DNA of 64,000 bases from Galbibacter pacificus (GCF_029603165.1 NZ_JAQSVC010000007.1:206989-270988), one strand, 5' to 3'; shown: positions 24,524 to 34,768, numbered from the stretch's first letter. The notes: generated by a model not told the origin, from the letters alone. Translations and numbers: made by a program.

Positions 24524-24576
24524 AACGTAAAATACTATTTGCTTTTTAGCTATATTTGTAAAATATATTTAACGTT
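24524..24576. promoter_or_regulatory. hipB promoter with flanking inverted repeat
   Basis: AACGTAAAATA (24524-24534) and TATTTAACGTT (24566-24576) match in opposite orientation at 10 of 11 positions, and the right arm touches the hipB ATG. A -7 element TATATTTG lies between them at 24551-24558. The layout fits HipB (and HipAB) autorepression. Confidence 0.55.
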
Positions 24577-24897
24577 ATGTCTAGAAATAGTCTTACACTA
24601 CTACCAAAGAACAAGAAACTTTTACAAGCATTGGGAGAAAATATCAAGTTGGCACGCTTACGCAGAAAACTAACAATGAATCAGGTTTCAGAGCGGGCAG
24701 GGATTTCCCGTCCCACACTTTCTTCCTTAGAGAAAGGAAACCCTGCGGTTTCTTTAGGTATTGTTTTACAAGTTTTAGTAGTATTAGGTCTGGAGAAGGA
24801 TATATTGCTTTTGGCCGACGATGATGTACTGGGCAGAAAAATACAGGATGCTGATCTAACCGTAAAGGAACGCGGCCCAAAAAACACCAAGAAATAA
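24577..24897 (+). CDS. hipB: HipB-type XRE antitoxin
   Basis: The 106-residue protein is a single XRE domain (about 15-75; LGENIKLARLRRKLTMNQVSERAGISRPTLSSLEKGNPAVSLG) with a short basic tail ending ERGPKNTKK. This is the HipB layout: DNA-binding antitoxin and autorepressor that holds HipA. Its stop overlaps the hipA ATG (TAATG), as usual for the pair. A dyad around its promoter is the candidate operator. Confidence 0.88.
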   Translation: MSRNSLTLLPKNKKLLQALGENIKLARLRRKLTMNQVSERAGISRPTLSSLEKGNPAVSLGIVLQVLVVLGLEKDILLLADDDVLGRKIQDADLTVKERGPKNTKK

Positions 24898-26159
24898 TGG
24901 CATTGGAACGAAAAGAAATATTTGTATATGCGCATTGGGGTGGAATTGAAATTCCATTCTTAATGGGGAGTTTATATGCTACGCCATCTAGAGGGAAAGA
25001 AATATTTTCCTTTGAATATGATAAAGGATGGTTGCAATCGGATTATGCTCAGATCATAGATCCAGACCTACAATTATTCGAAGGGGCTCAGTACCTCAAC
25101 AATGAGAAATCCAATTTCGGTATTTTCCTCGACTCCTCACCAGATCGTTGGGGACGGGTGCTGATGATACGCAAAGAGGCTGCCAAAGCCAGAAAAGAAG
25201 ATCGACGCGCCAAAACTTTAATGGAGTCGGATTATCTACTCGGGGTATACGATACTAACCGAATGGGAGGACTTCGTTTTAAAACAGCACAGGATGGTGC
25301 TTTTTTAGATGATGATGAAGCTATGGCTGCCCCACCTTTTGCTGCGCTTAGAGATCTTGAATTTGCCAGTTTGCAACTAGAGAAAGAAGATGCCCGAGAT
25401 AATCCGGAATACCTAAAATGGCTCAATATGCTAATGGCACCAGGGTCTTCATTGGGAGGTGCAAGACCTAAGGCAAATATACAGGGCAAAGATGGTAGTT
25501 TGTGGATTGCTAAATTTCCAAGCCAAAATGACCAGCAGGATATGGGTGCCTGGGAAATGCTGGCGTATCGACTTGCCATTCAATCCGGAATTGAAATGGC
25601 ACTATCAAGAGTCCAAAAATTTTCTCATCACCAATATACCTTTTTGACACAACGTTTTGATAGGAAAATCGATGGTACCCGTATCCATTTTGCCTCTGCA
25701 ATGACCTTATTGGGATATACTGACGGAACGGACTATCAAGATGGTGTCAGTTATTTAGAGCTCGTGGAATTTTTAATGCAGAATGGGACTGATGTTGATA
25801 ATGATCTCAAGAAGTTATGGAGACGTATTGTGTTTAATGTCTGTATTTCCAATACCGATGACCACCTTCGCAATCACGGATTTCTGTTAACGGATTCTGG
25901 TTGGATGCTTTCACCTGCCTATGATATCAATCCAACCTCGAACGGTACAGGTTTAAAACTTAATATTTCAGAAAATGACAATGCTTTGGACTTAGACCTA
26001 GTACGGGAAGTAGCTCCTTATTTTCGGTTAAAAGAAAAAGAAGCCAATGCTATTATCAATACAATTGGTCAGAATGTAGCCCAATGGGAACAAATAGCGA
26101 CGGATCTAGGTATTCCAAGAAACGAAATGGAATTAATGAAAAATGCGTTTAAGTATTAA
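24897..26159 (+). CDS. hipA: HipA-type serine/threonine kinase toxin
   Basis: The 420-residue protein has the HipA N-terminal domain (about 1-110) and kinase core. Visible are the glycine-rich loop GSSLGGARPKA, the catalytic segment ISNTDDHLRNHGFLL (family NxDDHxxN with the catalytic Asp) and the metal-binding Asp in LSPAYDINPT. Family members phosphorylate aminoacyl-tRNA synthetases or related targets and induce dormancy until neutralised by HipB. All key residues appear intact, so it should be active. Translation is coupled to hipB by overlap. It is the last gene before the tRNA-side terminator at 26274. Confidence 0.9.
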   Translation: MALERKEIFVYAHWGGIEIPFLMGSLYATPSRGKEIFSFEYDKGWLQSDYAQIIDPDLQLFEGAQYLNNEKSNFGIFLDSSPDRWGRVLMIRKEAAKARKEDRRAKTLMESDYLLGVYDTNRMGGLRFKTAQDGAFLDDDEAMAAPPFAALRDLEFASLQLEKEDARDNPEYLKWLNMLMAPGSSLGGARPKANIQGKDGSLWIAKFPSQNDQQDMGAWEMLAYRLAIQSGIEMALSRVQKFSHHQYTFLTQRFDRKIDGTRIHFASAMTLLGYTDGTDYQDGVSYLELVEFLMQNGTDVDNDLKKLWRRIVFNVCISNTDDHLRNHGFLLTDSGWMLSPAYDINPTSNGTGLKLNISENDNALDLDLVREVAPYFRLKEKEANAIINTIGQNVAQWEQIATDLGIPRNEMELMKNAFKY

Positions 26160-26273
26160 AATAGTTCCTCATTGATATTTCTTGCTACAAAATAATATCA
26201 TCTGAAATCAATAGAAATGTCAAATCGAAAATACTACGATTCTGTACTTATTCTGTACTATGTGAAATAAAAA

Positions 26274-26299
26274 AAGGCTTCACATTTCTGTGAAACCTT
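26274..26299. terminator. Terminator hairpin between hipA and tRNA-fMet
   Basis: AAGGCTTCACA (26274-26284), loop TTTC, and TGTGAAACCTT (26289-26299) form a stem with one mismatch. It lies between the converging hipA gene and the tRNA gene. An A run on its left gives a U tract for the tRNA (minus) transcript. Confidence 0.6.
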
Positions 26300-26310
26300 A
26301 TCATTGCTAG

Positions 26311-26383
<73 letters not shown>

Positions 26384-26509
26384 ATGTTTGCGAGTGCAAA
26401 TATACAACACTTTTATACATCTGCAAGGGTTATACCTATTTTATTTAAAATAATTTTCTTTTTCCTTTTTTTCTTTCGCCAATCCAATGATTTATTTACT
26501 TTAGTTTTT

Positions 26510-27877
26510 ATGGACAAAATTAATGATGTTATCAAATCCCTTATTCCGTATGCCGAATGGACAATGCTTATTTTTGTGATTGGAGGCGGTATATTTTTAT
26601 TGCTTTACTCCCGATTTAAACCTTATAGAATGTTTGGCCATGCCATTCAAGTGGTGAGGGGAAAACACGACGACCCAGAAGATCCCGGGCAAATAAGTCA
26701 TTTACAGGCATTATCGTCGGCCGTAGCCGCCACGGTCGGGCTTGGTAATATATCGGGCGTGGCAATAGCTATTTATCAAGGTGGTCCGGGAGTTGTTTTT
26801 TGGATGTGGCTCACCGCTATCGTGGGGATGGTAATCAAATTTTATTCATGTAGTTTGGCAGTTATGTATAGAACCATAGACAAGAAAGGGGCTATTGAGT
26901 CTGGGCCCATGCATTATATGACCAAAGGAATTGGTAAAACCGGTAAATCATTGGCTGTTTTCTTCTCTATTGCAGGGCTTATTGGGTTTTTAGGGGTGTT
27001 TACGGTAAACCAGTTTACGCAAACTTTTATGAGTGTGGTAAACCCCGATATAAACATTGCTCCATTAGGCGATTTTAACTGGAAGCTTATTCTGGGGCTT
27101 ACACTTTCTTTACTCACATCATTGGTTATTTTTGGCGGCTTAAAAAAAATTGCCCGCGTTGCAACCGCCATTGTACCCTTTATGGTCGCCCTTTATTTTA
27201 TTGCGGTTATATTTATAATGGCTACTAATGCCGGTGCCATATTTCCTTCGTTTAAATTAATTTTTCAAGAAGCGTTTAATATTGAAACAGCAATAAAAGG
27301 AGGTTTTTGGGGGTTGGTCATTCTTGGGGTGAGAAGGGCCGTTTTTTCTAATGAATCCGGTTTGGGGAGTGCGCCTATGTACCATGGGGAATCCAAAACA
27401 AACGAGCCCGTTCAGGAAGGGCTGGTTGCCATGTTGGGGCCTTTTATAGATACCATAGTAGTTTGTACCTTAACAGCCTTGACTATAATTATTAGCGGTG
27501 CTTACCTGGAAGTAGAAAACAATGGTATAGCTATGACCTTGTTGGCCTTTGAAAAATCCTTGTATGGATATGGAGATATTCTGTTAATGCTTATCGTGGC
27601 CGCCTTTGCAATGTCCACTTTATTTACATATTCTTATTATGGTACAAAGTGCTTGACTTTTTTGACCAATGTAAAAATTGGAAAGTTTTTTAACGTTTAT
27701 TACATAGCTACCATTACCTTTGCAGCAATTACTTCTGTTGGGGTTGTTATTAATTTAATCGATTTGGCCTATGCTTTAATGTGTATTCCAAATATGATTG
27801 CCGTTATTTATCTGTCCCCCAAGGTAAACGCATCGTTAAAAGGCTATGTAAAAAAGTTAAAAAATGAAGGGTCATAA
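26510..27877 (+). CDS. Sodium:alanine/glycine symporter (AGCS family)
   Basis: The 455-residue protein starts at the ATG at 26510 (MDKINDVIKSLIPYAEWTML); longer in-frame starts would run through the tRNA gene. It has about 10-11 membrane helices and AGCS signature segments: HLQALSSAVAATVGLGNISGVAIAIYQGGPGVVFWMW and RRAVFSNESGLGSAPMYHGESKTNEPVQEG. It takes up alanine or glycine with sodium ions across the inner membrane. Its end overlaps the era start by 14 bp, so the two genes are translationally linked. Confidence 0.92.
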   Translation: MDKINDVIKSLIPYAEWTMLIFVIGGGIFLLLYSRFKPYRMFGHAIQVVRGKHDDPEDPGQISHLQALSSAVAATVGLGNISGVAIAIYQGGPGVVFWMWLTAIVGMVIKFYSCSLAVMYRTIDKKGAIESGPMHYMTKGIGKTGKSLAVFFSIAGLIGFLGVFTVNQFTQTFMSVVNPDINIAPLGDFNWKLILGLTLSLLTSLVIFGGLKKIARVATAIVPFMVALYFIAVIFIMATNAGAIFPSFKLIFQEAFNIETAIKGGFWGLVILGVRRAVFSNESGLGSAPMYHGESKTNEPVQEGLVAMLGPFIDTIVVCTLTALTIIISGAYLEVENNGIAMTLLAFEKSLYGYGDILLMLIVAAFAMSTLFTYSYYGTKCLTFLTNVKIGKFFNVYYIATITFAAITSVGVVINLIDLAYALMCIPNMIAVIYLSPKVNASLKGYVKKLKNEGS

Positions 27878-28751
27878 ATCAGGTTTCGTAAATATAATTG
27901 GTAATCCAAACGTTGGAAAATCAACATTGATGAATGCCTTTGTAGGTGAAAAACTTTCCATAATTACCTCCAAAGCACAAACTACCAGACACCGTATCTT
28001 CGGAATAGTTAATGGTGATGATTTTCAAATTGTTTTTTCGGATACACCCGGGATTATTAAACCCGCTTATGAACTGCAACAATCCATGATGGATTTTGTA
28101 AAATCGGCTTTTGAAGATGCAGATGTACTTGTTTATATGGTCGAAATAGGAGAAAAGGACCTAAAAGATGAAGCCTTTTTTAAAAAAATAACCCATGCTA
28201 AAATCCCCGTGTTGCTTCTGCTAAACAAAATAGATATATCTTCCCAGGAGATATTGGAAGTACAGGTGAAGCAATGGAAAGAAAAAGTTCCAAATGCCGA
28301 GATCTATCCTATTTCTGCCTTGCAAAACTTTAATATAGATACCGTTTTTAACCGTATATTGGAGTTGCTGCCAGAATCTCAGCCTTTTTATCCAAAGGAT
28401 CAGTTAACCGACAAGCCGGAACGATTTTTTGTAAACGAGACCATTCGTGAGAAAATTTTGCTGAACTATAAAAAAGAGATTCCCTATGCAGTCGAAGTTG
28501 AAACCGAAGAGTTTCTGGAAGACGAAAAAATTATCCGTATACGTTCGGTAATCATGGTAGAGCGGGATACACAAAAAGGCATCATTATTGGCCATAAAGG
28601 AGGTGCATTAAAAAGGGTAGGCATCCAGTCAAGGGCCGACCTGGAAAAATTTTTCGGTAAACAAGTCCATATCGAAATTTATGTAAAGGTAAATAAAAAC
28701 TGGCGTTCCGATCAAAATCAGCTACGGCGTTTCGGATATAACCAGAAATAA
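27864..28751 (+). CDS. era: GTPase Era
   Basis: The 295-residue protein has the Era layout: GTPase domain with GNPNVGKS (13-20), the switch TTRHRIFG, DTPG and NKID, then a C-terminal KH domain (GHKGGALKRVGIQSRADLEKFFGKQVHIEIYVKV). Era binds the 3' end of 16S rRNA and checks 30S subunit maturation. Length is normal. It overlaps the symporter gene by 14 bp. A second ribosome-assembly GTPase, der, lies 1.8 kb downstream on the same strand. Confidence 0.97.
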   Translation: MKGHKSGFVNIIGNPNVGKSTLMNAFVGEKLSIITSKAQTTRHRIFGIVNGDDFQIVFSDTPGIIKPAYELQQSMMDFVKSAFEDADVLVYMVEIGEKDLKDEAFFKKITHAKIPVLLLLNKIDISSQEILEVQVKQWKEKVPNAEIYPISALQNFNIDTVFNRILELLPESQPFYPKDQLTDKPERFFVNETIREKILLNYKKEIPYAVEVETEEFLEDEKIIRIRSVIMVERDTQKGIIIGHKGGALKRVGIQSRADLEKFFGKQVHIEIYVKVNKNWRSDQNQLRRFGYNQK

Positions 28752-28854
28752 CAATTTATTTACTTCATAACGTATTGATAACATAATCTTGCACCTATAA
28801 TAACACTCACTTTAAAAGAGAACAGTTTCTTTGGGAAAACATAAAACTAACCAA

Positions 28855-30378
28855 ATGAAACTAAAAAACAGCATTGTTTTTGCCTCAATGGCTATTGTAT
28901 TTGCCGCTTGTACATCAGACGACGACAATAATGGAGGAGAGGAGATTCCGCCATCCACAGATGTAAATTTTTCCTATGTAACAACAATCAATGCAGGCGG
29001 GACCACTGAAATTTCAGCTTTTGATGCAGAAACCAATAAATTGTTTACCGTAAACCCAGATAATAACGAGGTTATGGTATTCGATCTGTCAAACCCCTCA
29101 ACACCATCACAATTGGGCGCTATAGATGTTAGTGCCATGGGAACACCCAATAGTGTTTCGATAAAAAATGGTCTGCTTGCCGTTGCCGTTGAAGCCTCCA
29201 ATAAGCAGTCCAACGGAAGCGTTATGGTATATAATGCAGTATCTCAGGCGCTTCAAAACAATTATACCGTGGGTGCGCTTCCGGATATGGTTATCTTTTC
29301 CCCTGACGGAAAATATATAGTAACTGCCGATGAAGGCGAGCCGAGCAGTGATTATTTAAACGATCCCAAAGGGAGTGTGAGCATTATAGAAGTTGCGTCT
29401 GGAGCGGTTTTCACATTAACTTTCGATGCTTTTGAAGCTCAGGAAAATACTTTAAAAGAAAACGGATTCAGGGTTTTTGGTCCAAATGCAAGCTTGGCAC
29501 AAGATGTGGAGCCAGAATATGTGGCCATTTCAGATGATTCCAAAACAGCATGGGTAACGCTTCAGGAAAATAACGGGATTGCAAAAGTAAACCTTGCTTC
29601 AAAAGAAATTGAAGCCATATATCCATTAGGTTTTAAAGACCATTCTTTGGCAGAAAACATGCTGGATGCAAGCGATAAAGACGACATGACCGAACTGAGA
29701 AACTGGCCGGTATCTGGAATTTACCATCCAGATGCCATTGAATATATAAATGTGGATGGTGTTTCATATATAATTACCGCCAACGAAGGTGATGCCAGGG
29801 ATTATGATGCTTTTTCTGAAGAGGAAAGGGTAGAGGACATTACGTTAGACCCGACTGCTTTTCCCGATGCCGAAGTGCTTCAGGCCAAAGAAAATCTGGG
29901 ACGCCTAAAAATAACGAACACAATAGGAGACACAGACATGGATGGCGATTATGATAAATTATATGCTTATGGTGCCCGATCTTTTTCAATTTGGTCTGAA
30001 AACGTTAGCCTTGTGTACGATAGTGGTAGCGACATATCTCAAAAAGTACTGGAATTTACGCCGGGAAGTTTTAATGCAGATGAAGGCGAAGTAGATGGCA
30101 GGAGCGACGATAAAGGGGCAGAGCCCGAAGCTGTTGAGGTATTAAAAGTTGGAGAAAGGGTGGTCCTGTTTGTGGGCTTGGAAAGAAACAGTCAGGTAAT
30201 GGTTTACGACATTACCAATCCAACCGCCCCAGCGTTTATACAAATACTCGAACGGGCAGGAGATATGGCTCCCGAAGGCGTACTCGCCATAGCCGCCAGC
30301 GATAGCCCTACAGAAAAGGAGCTTTTAATAGTTACCCATGAGGATAGTGGGACAATTAGCATCTACGAAAATCAATAA
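28855..30378 (+). CDS. Choice-of-anchor I family lipoprotein (beta-propeller)
   Basis: The 507-residue protein begins MKLKNSIVFASMAIVFAACTSDDDNNGGEE: a lipoprotein signal with the lipobox Cys followed by an acidic stretch, as in surface-exposed lipoproteins of this phylum. The ATG at 28855 is chosen because it starts the signal; an in-frame TTG lies eight codons earlier. The rest is a repeat-rich propeller with segments such as FSPDGKYIVTADEGEPSSDYLNDPKGSVSIIEV and IITANEGDARDYDAF that mark the choice-of-anchor I family, formerly likened to alkaline phosphatases. Enzymatic activity is not established. A clear terminator follows. Confidence 0.85.
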   Translation: MKLKNSIVFASMAIVFAACTSDDDNNGGEEIPPSTDVNFSYVTTINAGGTTEISAFDAETNKLFTVNPDNNEVMVFDLSNPSTPSQLGAIDVSAMGTPNSVSIKNGLLAVAVEASNKQSNGSVMVYNAVSQALQNNYTVGALPDMVIFSPDGKYIVTADEGEPSSDYLNDPKGSVSIIEVASGAVFTLTFDAFEAQENTLKENGFRVFGPNASLAQDVEPEYVAISDDSKTAWVTLQENNGIAKVNLASKEIEAIYPLGFKDHSLAENMLDASDKDDMTELRNWPVSGIYHPDAIEYINVDGVSYIITANEGDARDYDAFSEEERVEDITLDPTAFPDAEVLQAKENLGRLKITNTIGDTDMDGDYDKLYAYGARSFSIWSENVSLVYDSGSDISQKVLEFTPGSFNADEGEVDGRSDDKGAEPEAVEVLKVGERVVLFVGLERNSQVMVYDITNPTAPAFIQILERAGDMAPEGVLAIAASDSPTEKELLIVTHEDSGTISIYENQ

Positions 30379-30398
30379 AAGTTTAGTTTTAATTCCGT

Positions 30399-30437
30399 AA
30401 AAAGGCTGTTCTGATTTTATTTAGGCAGCCTTTTTTT
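30399..30437 (+). terminator. Terminator after the choice-of-anchor I gene
   Basis: AAAAAGGCTG (30399-30408) pairs with CAGCCTTTTT (30426-30435) around a 17-nt loop, followed by more T. It lies 20 bp after the stop. Confidence 0.85.
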
Positions 30438-30513
30438 ATTTCAGTAAAATGGATAAATACAGCTACCAAAAATAAGTTGGCTTAAAAAATATAGTTTAAA
30501 GACATTTTTAACA

Positions 30514-30546
30514 TTGCATAAAAACTAAAAAATAGAATTACCTTTG
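30514..30546 (+). promoter_or_regulatory. Promoter of der
   Basis: TTG at 30514-30516 and TACCTTTG at 30539-30546 (22 bp apart) fit the Bacteroidota promoter. The start would be near 30553, giving a leader of about 12 nt before the ATG at 30565. Confidence 0.55.
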
Positions 30547-30564
30547 CGCCATAAAAAATTAAGT

Positions 30565-31869
30565 ATGAGTGCAATTGTTGCCATTGTGGGACGGCCAAAT
30601 GTTGGGAAGTCAACTCTTTTTAACCGTATGATTAAAAGAAGGGATGCCATTGTAGATGAAACAAGTGGTGTTACACGTGACCGCCATTATGGTAAATCCG
30701 ATTGGAATGGCCGTGAATTTTCACTTATAGACACGGGCGGATATGTTGTTGGCAGCGACGATATTTTTGAAAAAGAAATAGACAAACAGGTAGAATTGGC
30801 CATTGATGAAGCCGATGCCATTATTTTTGTGGTCGATGTTGCAACTGGAGTAACCGGTATGGACGAGGAAGTGGCGCAATTGCTACGCCAAGTAGAAAAG
30901 CCCATTTTTTTAACCGTAAATAAAGTTGATAATGCATTGCGTGAAGCCGATGCGGTGGAGTTCTATTCTTTAGGGCTCGGAGATTATTACACAATTTCCA
31001 GTATAAACGGAAGCGGAACAGGCGAATTGTTGGATGCCGTGGTGGAAAGCCTCCCTGAGGAAGTTGAGCAGGAAGATACAGAATTACCAAGATTTGCAGT
31101 AGTTGGAAGACCCAACGCCGGAAAATCGTCGTTTATAAATGCGCTTTTAGGTGAAGAACGCTACATTGTTACCGACATAGCTGGAACTACCCGCGATAGT
31201 GTAGACACGAAATACAACCGATTTGGATTTGAATTTAACCTTGTGGATACCGCTGGAATCAGGAGAAAAGCAAAAGTTAAGGAGGATCTTGAGTTTTATA
31301 CAGTAATGCGTTCTGTACGGGCCATAGAGCACAGCGATGTATGTTTGTTGGTTCTCGATGCTACACGTGGATTTGAAGGCCAGGATTTAAATATCTTTTG
31401 GTTGGCCGAACGTAACAAAAAAGGGGTTGTAATTTTGGTGAATAAATGGGACCTGGTCGAAAAAGAAACCAATACCGTAAAACAGTTTGAAGCATACATA
31501 AAAAAGCAAATTGAACCTTTTACAGATGTCCCCGTTATTTTTATTTCAGCATTGACAAAGCAACGGATTTTTAAAGCCATAGAAACCGCTGTAGATGTGT
31601 ATGCCAATAAAACAAAACGCATCAGTACTTCAAAACTAAACGATGTTATGCTTCCTATAATAGAGCATACACCGCCACCAGCTGTTAAGGGAAAATATAT
31701 TAAAATTAAATTTTGTACCCAATTGCCAACCCCGATCCCACAATTTGCCTTCTTTGCAAACCTTCCGCAATATGTAAAAGATCCTTACAGAAGGTTTATA
31801 GAGAACAAATTGCGAAGCAATTTTAATTTTAACGGGGTTCCCATTCAGATATATTTTAGAAAAAAGTAA
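30565..31869 (+). CDS. der: Ribosome biogenesis GTPase Der (EngA)
   Basis: The 434-residue protein has the double GTPase layout unique to Der: [14 protein letters not shown] with DTGG (first domain), and [14 protein letters not shown] with DTAGIRRK and NKWD (second domain). The C-terminal KH-like domain follows ([38 protein letters not shown]). It acts in 50S subunit assembly. The ATG at 30565 is selected since [16 protein letters not shown] is the family start and a -7 element ends 18 bp upstream; the frame is open for seven more codons. Confidence 0.97.
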   Translation: MSAIVAIVGRPNVGKSTLFNRMIKRRDAIVDETSGVTRDRHYGKSDWNGREFSLIDTGGYVVGSDDIFEKEIDKQVELAIDEADAIIFVVDVATGVTGMDEEVAQLLRQVEKPIFLTVNKVDNALREADAVEFYSLGLGDYYTISSINGSGTGELLDAVVESLPEEVEQEDTELPRFAVVGRPNAGKSSFINALLGEERYIVTDIAGTTRDSVDTKYNRFGFEFNLVDTAGIRRKAKVKEDLEFYTVMRSVRAIEHSDVCLLVLDATRGFEGQDLNIFWLAERNKKGVVILVNKWDLVEKETNTVKQFEAYIKKQIEPFTDVPVIFISALTKQRIFKAIETAVDVYANKTKRISTSKLNDVMLPIIEHTPPPAVKGKYIKIKFCTQLPTPIPQFAFFANLPQYVKDPYRRFIENKLRSNFNFNGVPIQIYFRKK

Positions 31870-31923
31870 GCTGGCTGTTAAAATAATATTAAAACGTAAT
31901 AAATACTCTTATTCGTAAAATGT

Positions 31924-31944
31924 TTTGCCCTATTTTCGGGCAAA
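31924..31944. terminator. Hairpin just before the TonB-type receptor start
   Basis: TTTGCCC (31924-31930) and GGGCAAA (31938-31944) are perfect 7-bp arms around a 7-nt loop. It ends 9 bp before the ATG at 31954. It could end the der transcript or fold in the leader of the next gene near its ribosome-binding site. Confidence 0.45.
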
Positions 31945-31953
31945 CTATTACCA

Positions 31954-34713
31954 ATGAGACCAAAACTACTACTCGTTTTAACTTTAATGTTTAGCGGAAT
32001 TTGCTTTTCGCAGGAATTTCAAATAACCGGAAGGGTAATTGACGCAACTACCAAAGAACCCATGGAGGCTTCTACCGTATATGCCGAAAGCATTAAAGAT
32101 AGCACCATGGTCTCGTATACAATTTCCGACCAGAAAGGTATTTTTGTCTTGGACCTAAAATCATCAGATAAAGCAGTAAACCTTTTTATTACTTATAATG
32201 GTTATCAACCGGTAAAAAAAATAATTCAGCTTGATAAGCAACATATCGCATTGGGCGAGATTCCATTAAATTTATTGGCAGAAGAACTGGAAGGGGTAAG
32301 CGTTGTGGGAGAACGTGTTCCCATAACTGTTAAAAAAGATACTTTGGAGTTCAATGCAGATTCTTTTAAAACCCGCCCCGATGCCAATGTGGAAGACGTG
32401 TTAAAAAAGCTTCCCGGTGTGGAGATAGATACCGATGGTAAAATTACCGTTAACGGTAAAGAAGTGAACAAGGTTTTGGTAAACGGTCAAGTGTTTTTCA
32501 GTTCAGATCCAAAAGTGGCTACAAAAAGTCTTCCTAAAGAGATAATCGATAAAATTCAAATATCCGATTCTAAAACAAAAACACAAGAATTTACCGGAGA
32601 TGATGGCGATGGAGAGACCAAAACTATTAACCTCACCATAAAAAAAGATAAAAACAAGGGGTATCTGGGGAGATTGGCGGCTGGATATGGCACGGATGAG
32701 CGATATCAGGTAAACGGCCTTTTAAATTATTTTAACGACAAGGAAAGGGTGAGCTTTATTGCGAGCTCAAACAACATTAATAATGCAGGGTTCTCTTTTG
32801 ATGAGATTTACGATATGGTAGGTAATACCCGTGGAGGATATTCTTTTGCAAACGATAATGGCCTTATTAATAATTACGGTCGCGGAATTACTACATCTTC
32901 TACCGTTGGTGCAAGTTATGCAAATGCCGAGAAAGATGCCTACGAATTAAGTGCCAATTACTTTTTTGCATATAGCGATTCCTACAACGACCAAAAAACC
33001 GCTAGGGAAAATATTTTGCCCGAAGGAAGTTTTTTTACCAATAGCGAATCCCGTTTTGAAGGTTCAACCAATTCAAACAGGGGAGCTGCAAGCCTGGAAT
33101 TCGATATAGATGAAACTTTAAGGATTTCCATTGAACCCATTTTAAACGTAAACAGGACCAATTCATTGGATACCAGTGAAACTACATCTACCAATAACGA
33201 AGGGGAACTTACCAACGCCAATACCAAACAAACCATAGACGATGGTTTGCAGCGCAGTTTTACCAACCGTATCGATGTTTATAAAAAACTTGACACCGTT
33301 GGGAAATTTTTTAGGCTCTCGTTTTCAAACTATAATTTTAAAAACGATGCCGAGACTAATTTTCAATCGAATCGGGAAATATTTGGTGACGACCCTTCAG
33401 AAGAATCGGTAAACCAAATGACATTTACAGACAATAAAACTGATACATACGAATTTGAAGCCGCATACAGACAACCGTTGGGAAATAAGTTCTTTCTGGA
33501 CTTTGAGTATCAACTGAACAACAATAATTATGAAAATGAAAGTTCGGTATACGATTTTAATGAAGCAACCGCAGATTACGATAGCTTCAACGACGTATTG
33601 AGTACCGATTATAAATTTAACGAGATCCAACAACAGCCTTCTTTTGGCATTCGCCGGGACGGTGAAAAATGGCGCTGGAGAGTAAATGGCGAATATGTTT
33701 TTACCAGTTTGGAAAATCAGGATTATTTGCAAGAAGGCTCGTTTACCAAAGATTACAAAAACTTGATGTTTAATGCTTCTTCTAGTTATAAATTCAGTCA
33801 GAACAAGCGCTTAAGGGTTAATTACCGATCCAACTTACGGGTGCCTTCGGTTGGGCAATTGCAACCGGTTCCCAATATAAACAATCCGTTAAATATTATT
33901 CAAGGAAATCCAGACCTAAACCTAGCTACCACACATTCACTTAATTTAAATTACAACAATTATAATTTTAGAGAACATACGGGCCTTTTTGTATACGGGG
34001 GCGGGGAAATAGAAGACGATAAGGTGGTAAGCGTAACCACTACCGATGAAAACCTTTTGCGGACAACAACTTTTACCAATATAAGCGGTAATTATAATGC
34101 CTATTTGGGCTTTGGATATTCAAAACAGATTAAAAAAGACAGTACGTTCAATGCTAAAATAAATTTTCATCCCAACCTTAATTACAACAACGATGTTAGT
34201 TTTAATAATGGGACGAAGCTTATTTCCAAGCGTTTTAGCGTTACGCCAAGAATTAGCACGACCTTAAATTTTAGGGAGATGTTCGAGATAGAGCCCGGCT
34301 ATAGTATTACATTTAATAATACGCAGTACAATACCAATGCCTTTGAAGATGTGAAGTTTGTATCGCATAGAGCTTCGTTACGAACCACTACTTATTGGCC
34401 CGAAAATATTGTATGGGGTAATGATATAAGTTATACATATAATGGAAATGTGTCTTCTGATTTTGATAAGGACGTTCTCTTTTGGAACATGAGTTTAGGA
34501 GTCCAATTGCTAAAGAAGAAAGCAACCGTTAAAGTATTGGCATACGACCTGTTGAACCAAAACAACAATACAAGTAGGTCTACCGGAGCCGATTATATCC
34601 AAGATTATCAAAGTACAGTGTTAACGCAGTACTTTATGTTGAGTTTTAGCTTTAAGTTCGACAAGTTTGGGGGTAAAAAACCACAAGATAACAGACGTTT
34701 TTATAGAATGTAA
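31954..34713 (+). CDS. TonB-dependent receptor-like outer-membrane beta-barrel protein
   Basis: The 919-residue protein has a signal peptide (MRPKLLLVLTLMFSGICFSQ), a carboxypeptidase-D-like domain (about 24-105; ITGRVIDATTKEPMEASTVY), and a plug-like domain (FNADSFKTRPDANVEDVLKKLPGVEIDTDGKITVNGKEVNKVLVNG). A long beta-barrel of the outer-membrane protein beta-barrel 3 type follows. This group lacks a SusD partner and the SusC signature; most have unknown cargo, often peptides or metal complexes. It is single, with a hairpin on each side (31924-31944 and 34726-34749). Confidence 0.88.
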   Translation: MRPKLLLVLTLMFSGICFSQEFQITGRVIDATTKEPMEASTVYAESIKDSTMVSYTISDQKGIFVLDLKSSDKAVNLFITYNGYQPVKKIIQLDKQHIALGEIPLNLLAEELEGVSVVGERVPITVKKDTLEFNADSFKTRPDANVEDVLKKLPGVEIDTDGKITVNGKEVNKVLVNGQVFFSSDPKVATKSLPKEIIDKIQISDSKTKTQEFTGDDGDGETKTINLTIKKDKNKGYLGRLAAGYGTDERYQVNGLLNYFNDKERVSFIASSNNINNAGFSFDEIYDMVGNTRGGYSFANDNGLINNYGRGITTSSTVGASYANAEKDAYELSANYFFAYSDSYNDQKTARENILPEGSFFTNSESRFEGSTNSNRGAASLEFDIDETLRISIEPILNVNRTNSLDTSETTSTNNEGELTNANTKQTIDDGLQRSFTNRIDVYKKLDTVGKFFRLSFSNYNFKNDAETNFQSNREIFGDDPSEESVNQMTFTDNKTDTYEFEAAYRQPLGNKFFLDFEYQLNNNNYENESSVYDFNEATADYDSFNDVLSTDYKFNEIQQQPSFGIRRDGEKWRWRVNGEYVFTSLENQDYLQEGSFTKDYKNLMFNASSSYKFSQNKRLRVNYRSNLRVPSVGQLQPVPNINNPLNIIQGNPDLNLATTHSLNLNYNNYNFREHTGLFVYGGGEIEDDKVVSVTTTDENLLRTTTFTNISGNYNAYLGFGYSKQIKKDSTFNAKINFHPNLNYNNDVSFNNGTKLISKRFSVTPRISTTLNFREMFEIEPGYSITFNNTQYNTNAFEDVKFVSHRASLRTTTYWPENIVWGNDISYTYNGNVSSDFDKDVLFWNMSLGVQLLKKKATVKVLAYDLLNQNNNTSRSTGADYIQDYQSTVLTQYFMLSFSFKFDKFGGKKPQDNRRFYRM

Positions 34714-34725
34714 ATAAAATAGAAA

Positions 34726-34749
34726 AGCCCGGAGCATTGTTTCCGGGCT
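34726..34749 (+). terminator. GC-rich hairpin after the receptor gene
   Basis: AGCCCGGA (34726-34733) pairs perfectly with TCCGGGCT (34742-34749) around an 8-nt loop, 12 bp after the stop. A T-rich stretch follows after a few bases. Confidence 0.75.
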
Positions 34750-34768
34750 ATGTTTCTTATTTTTTAAA

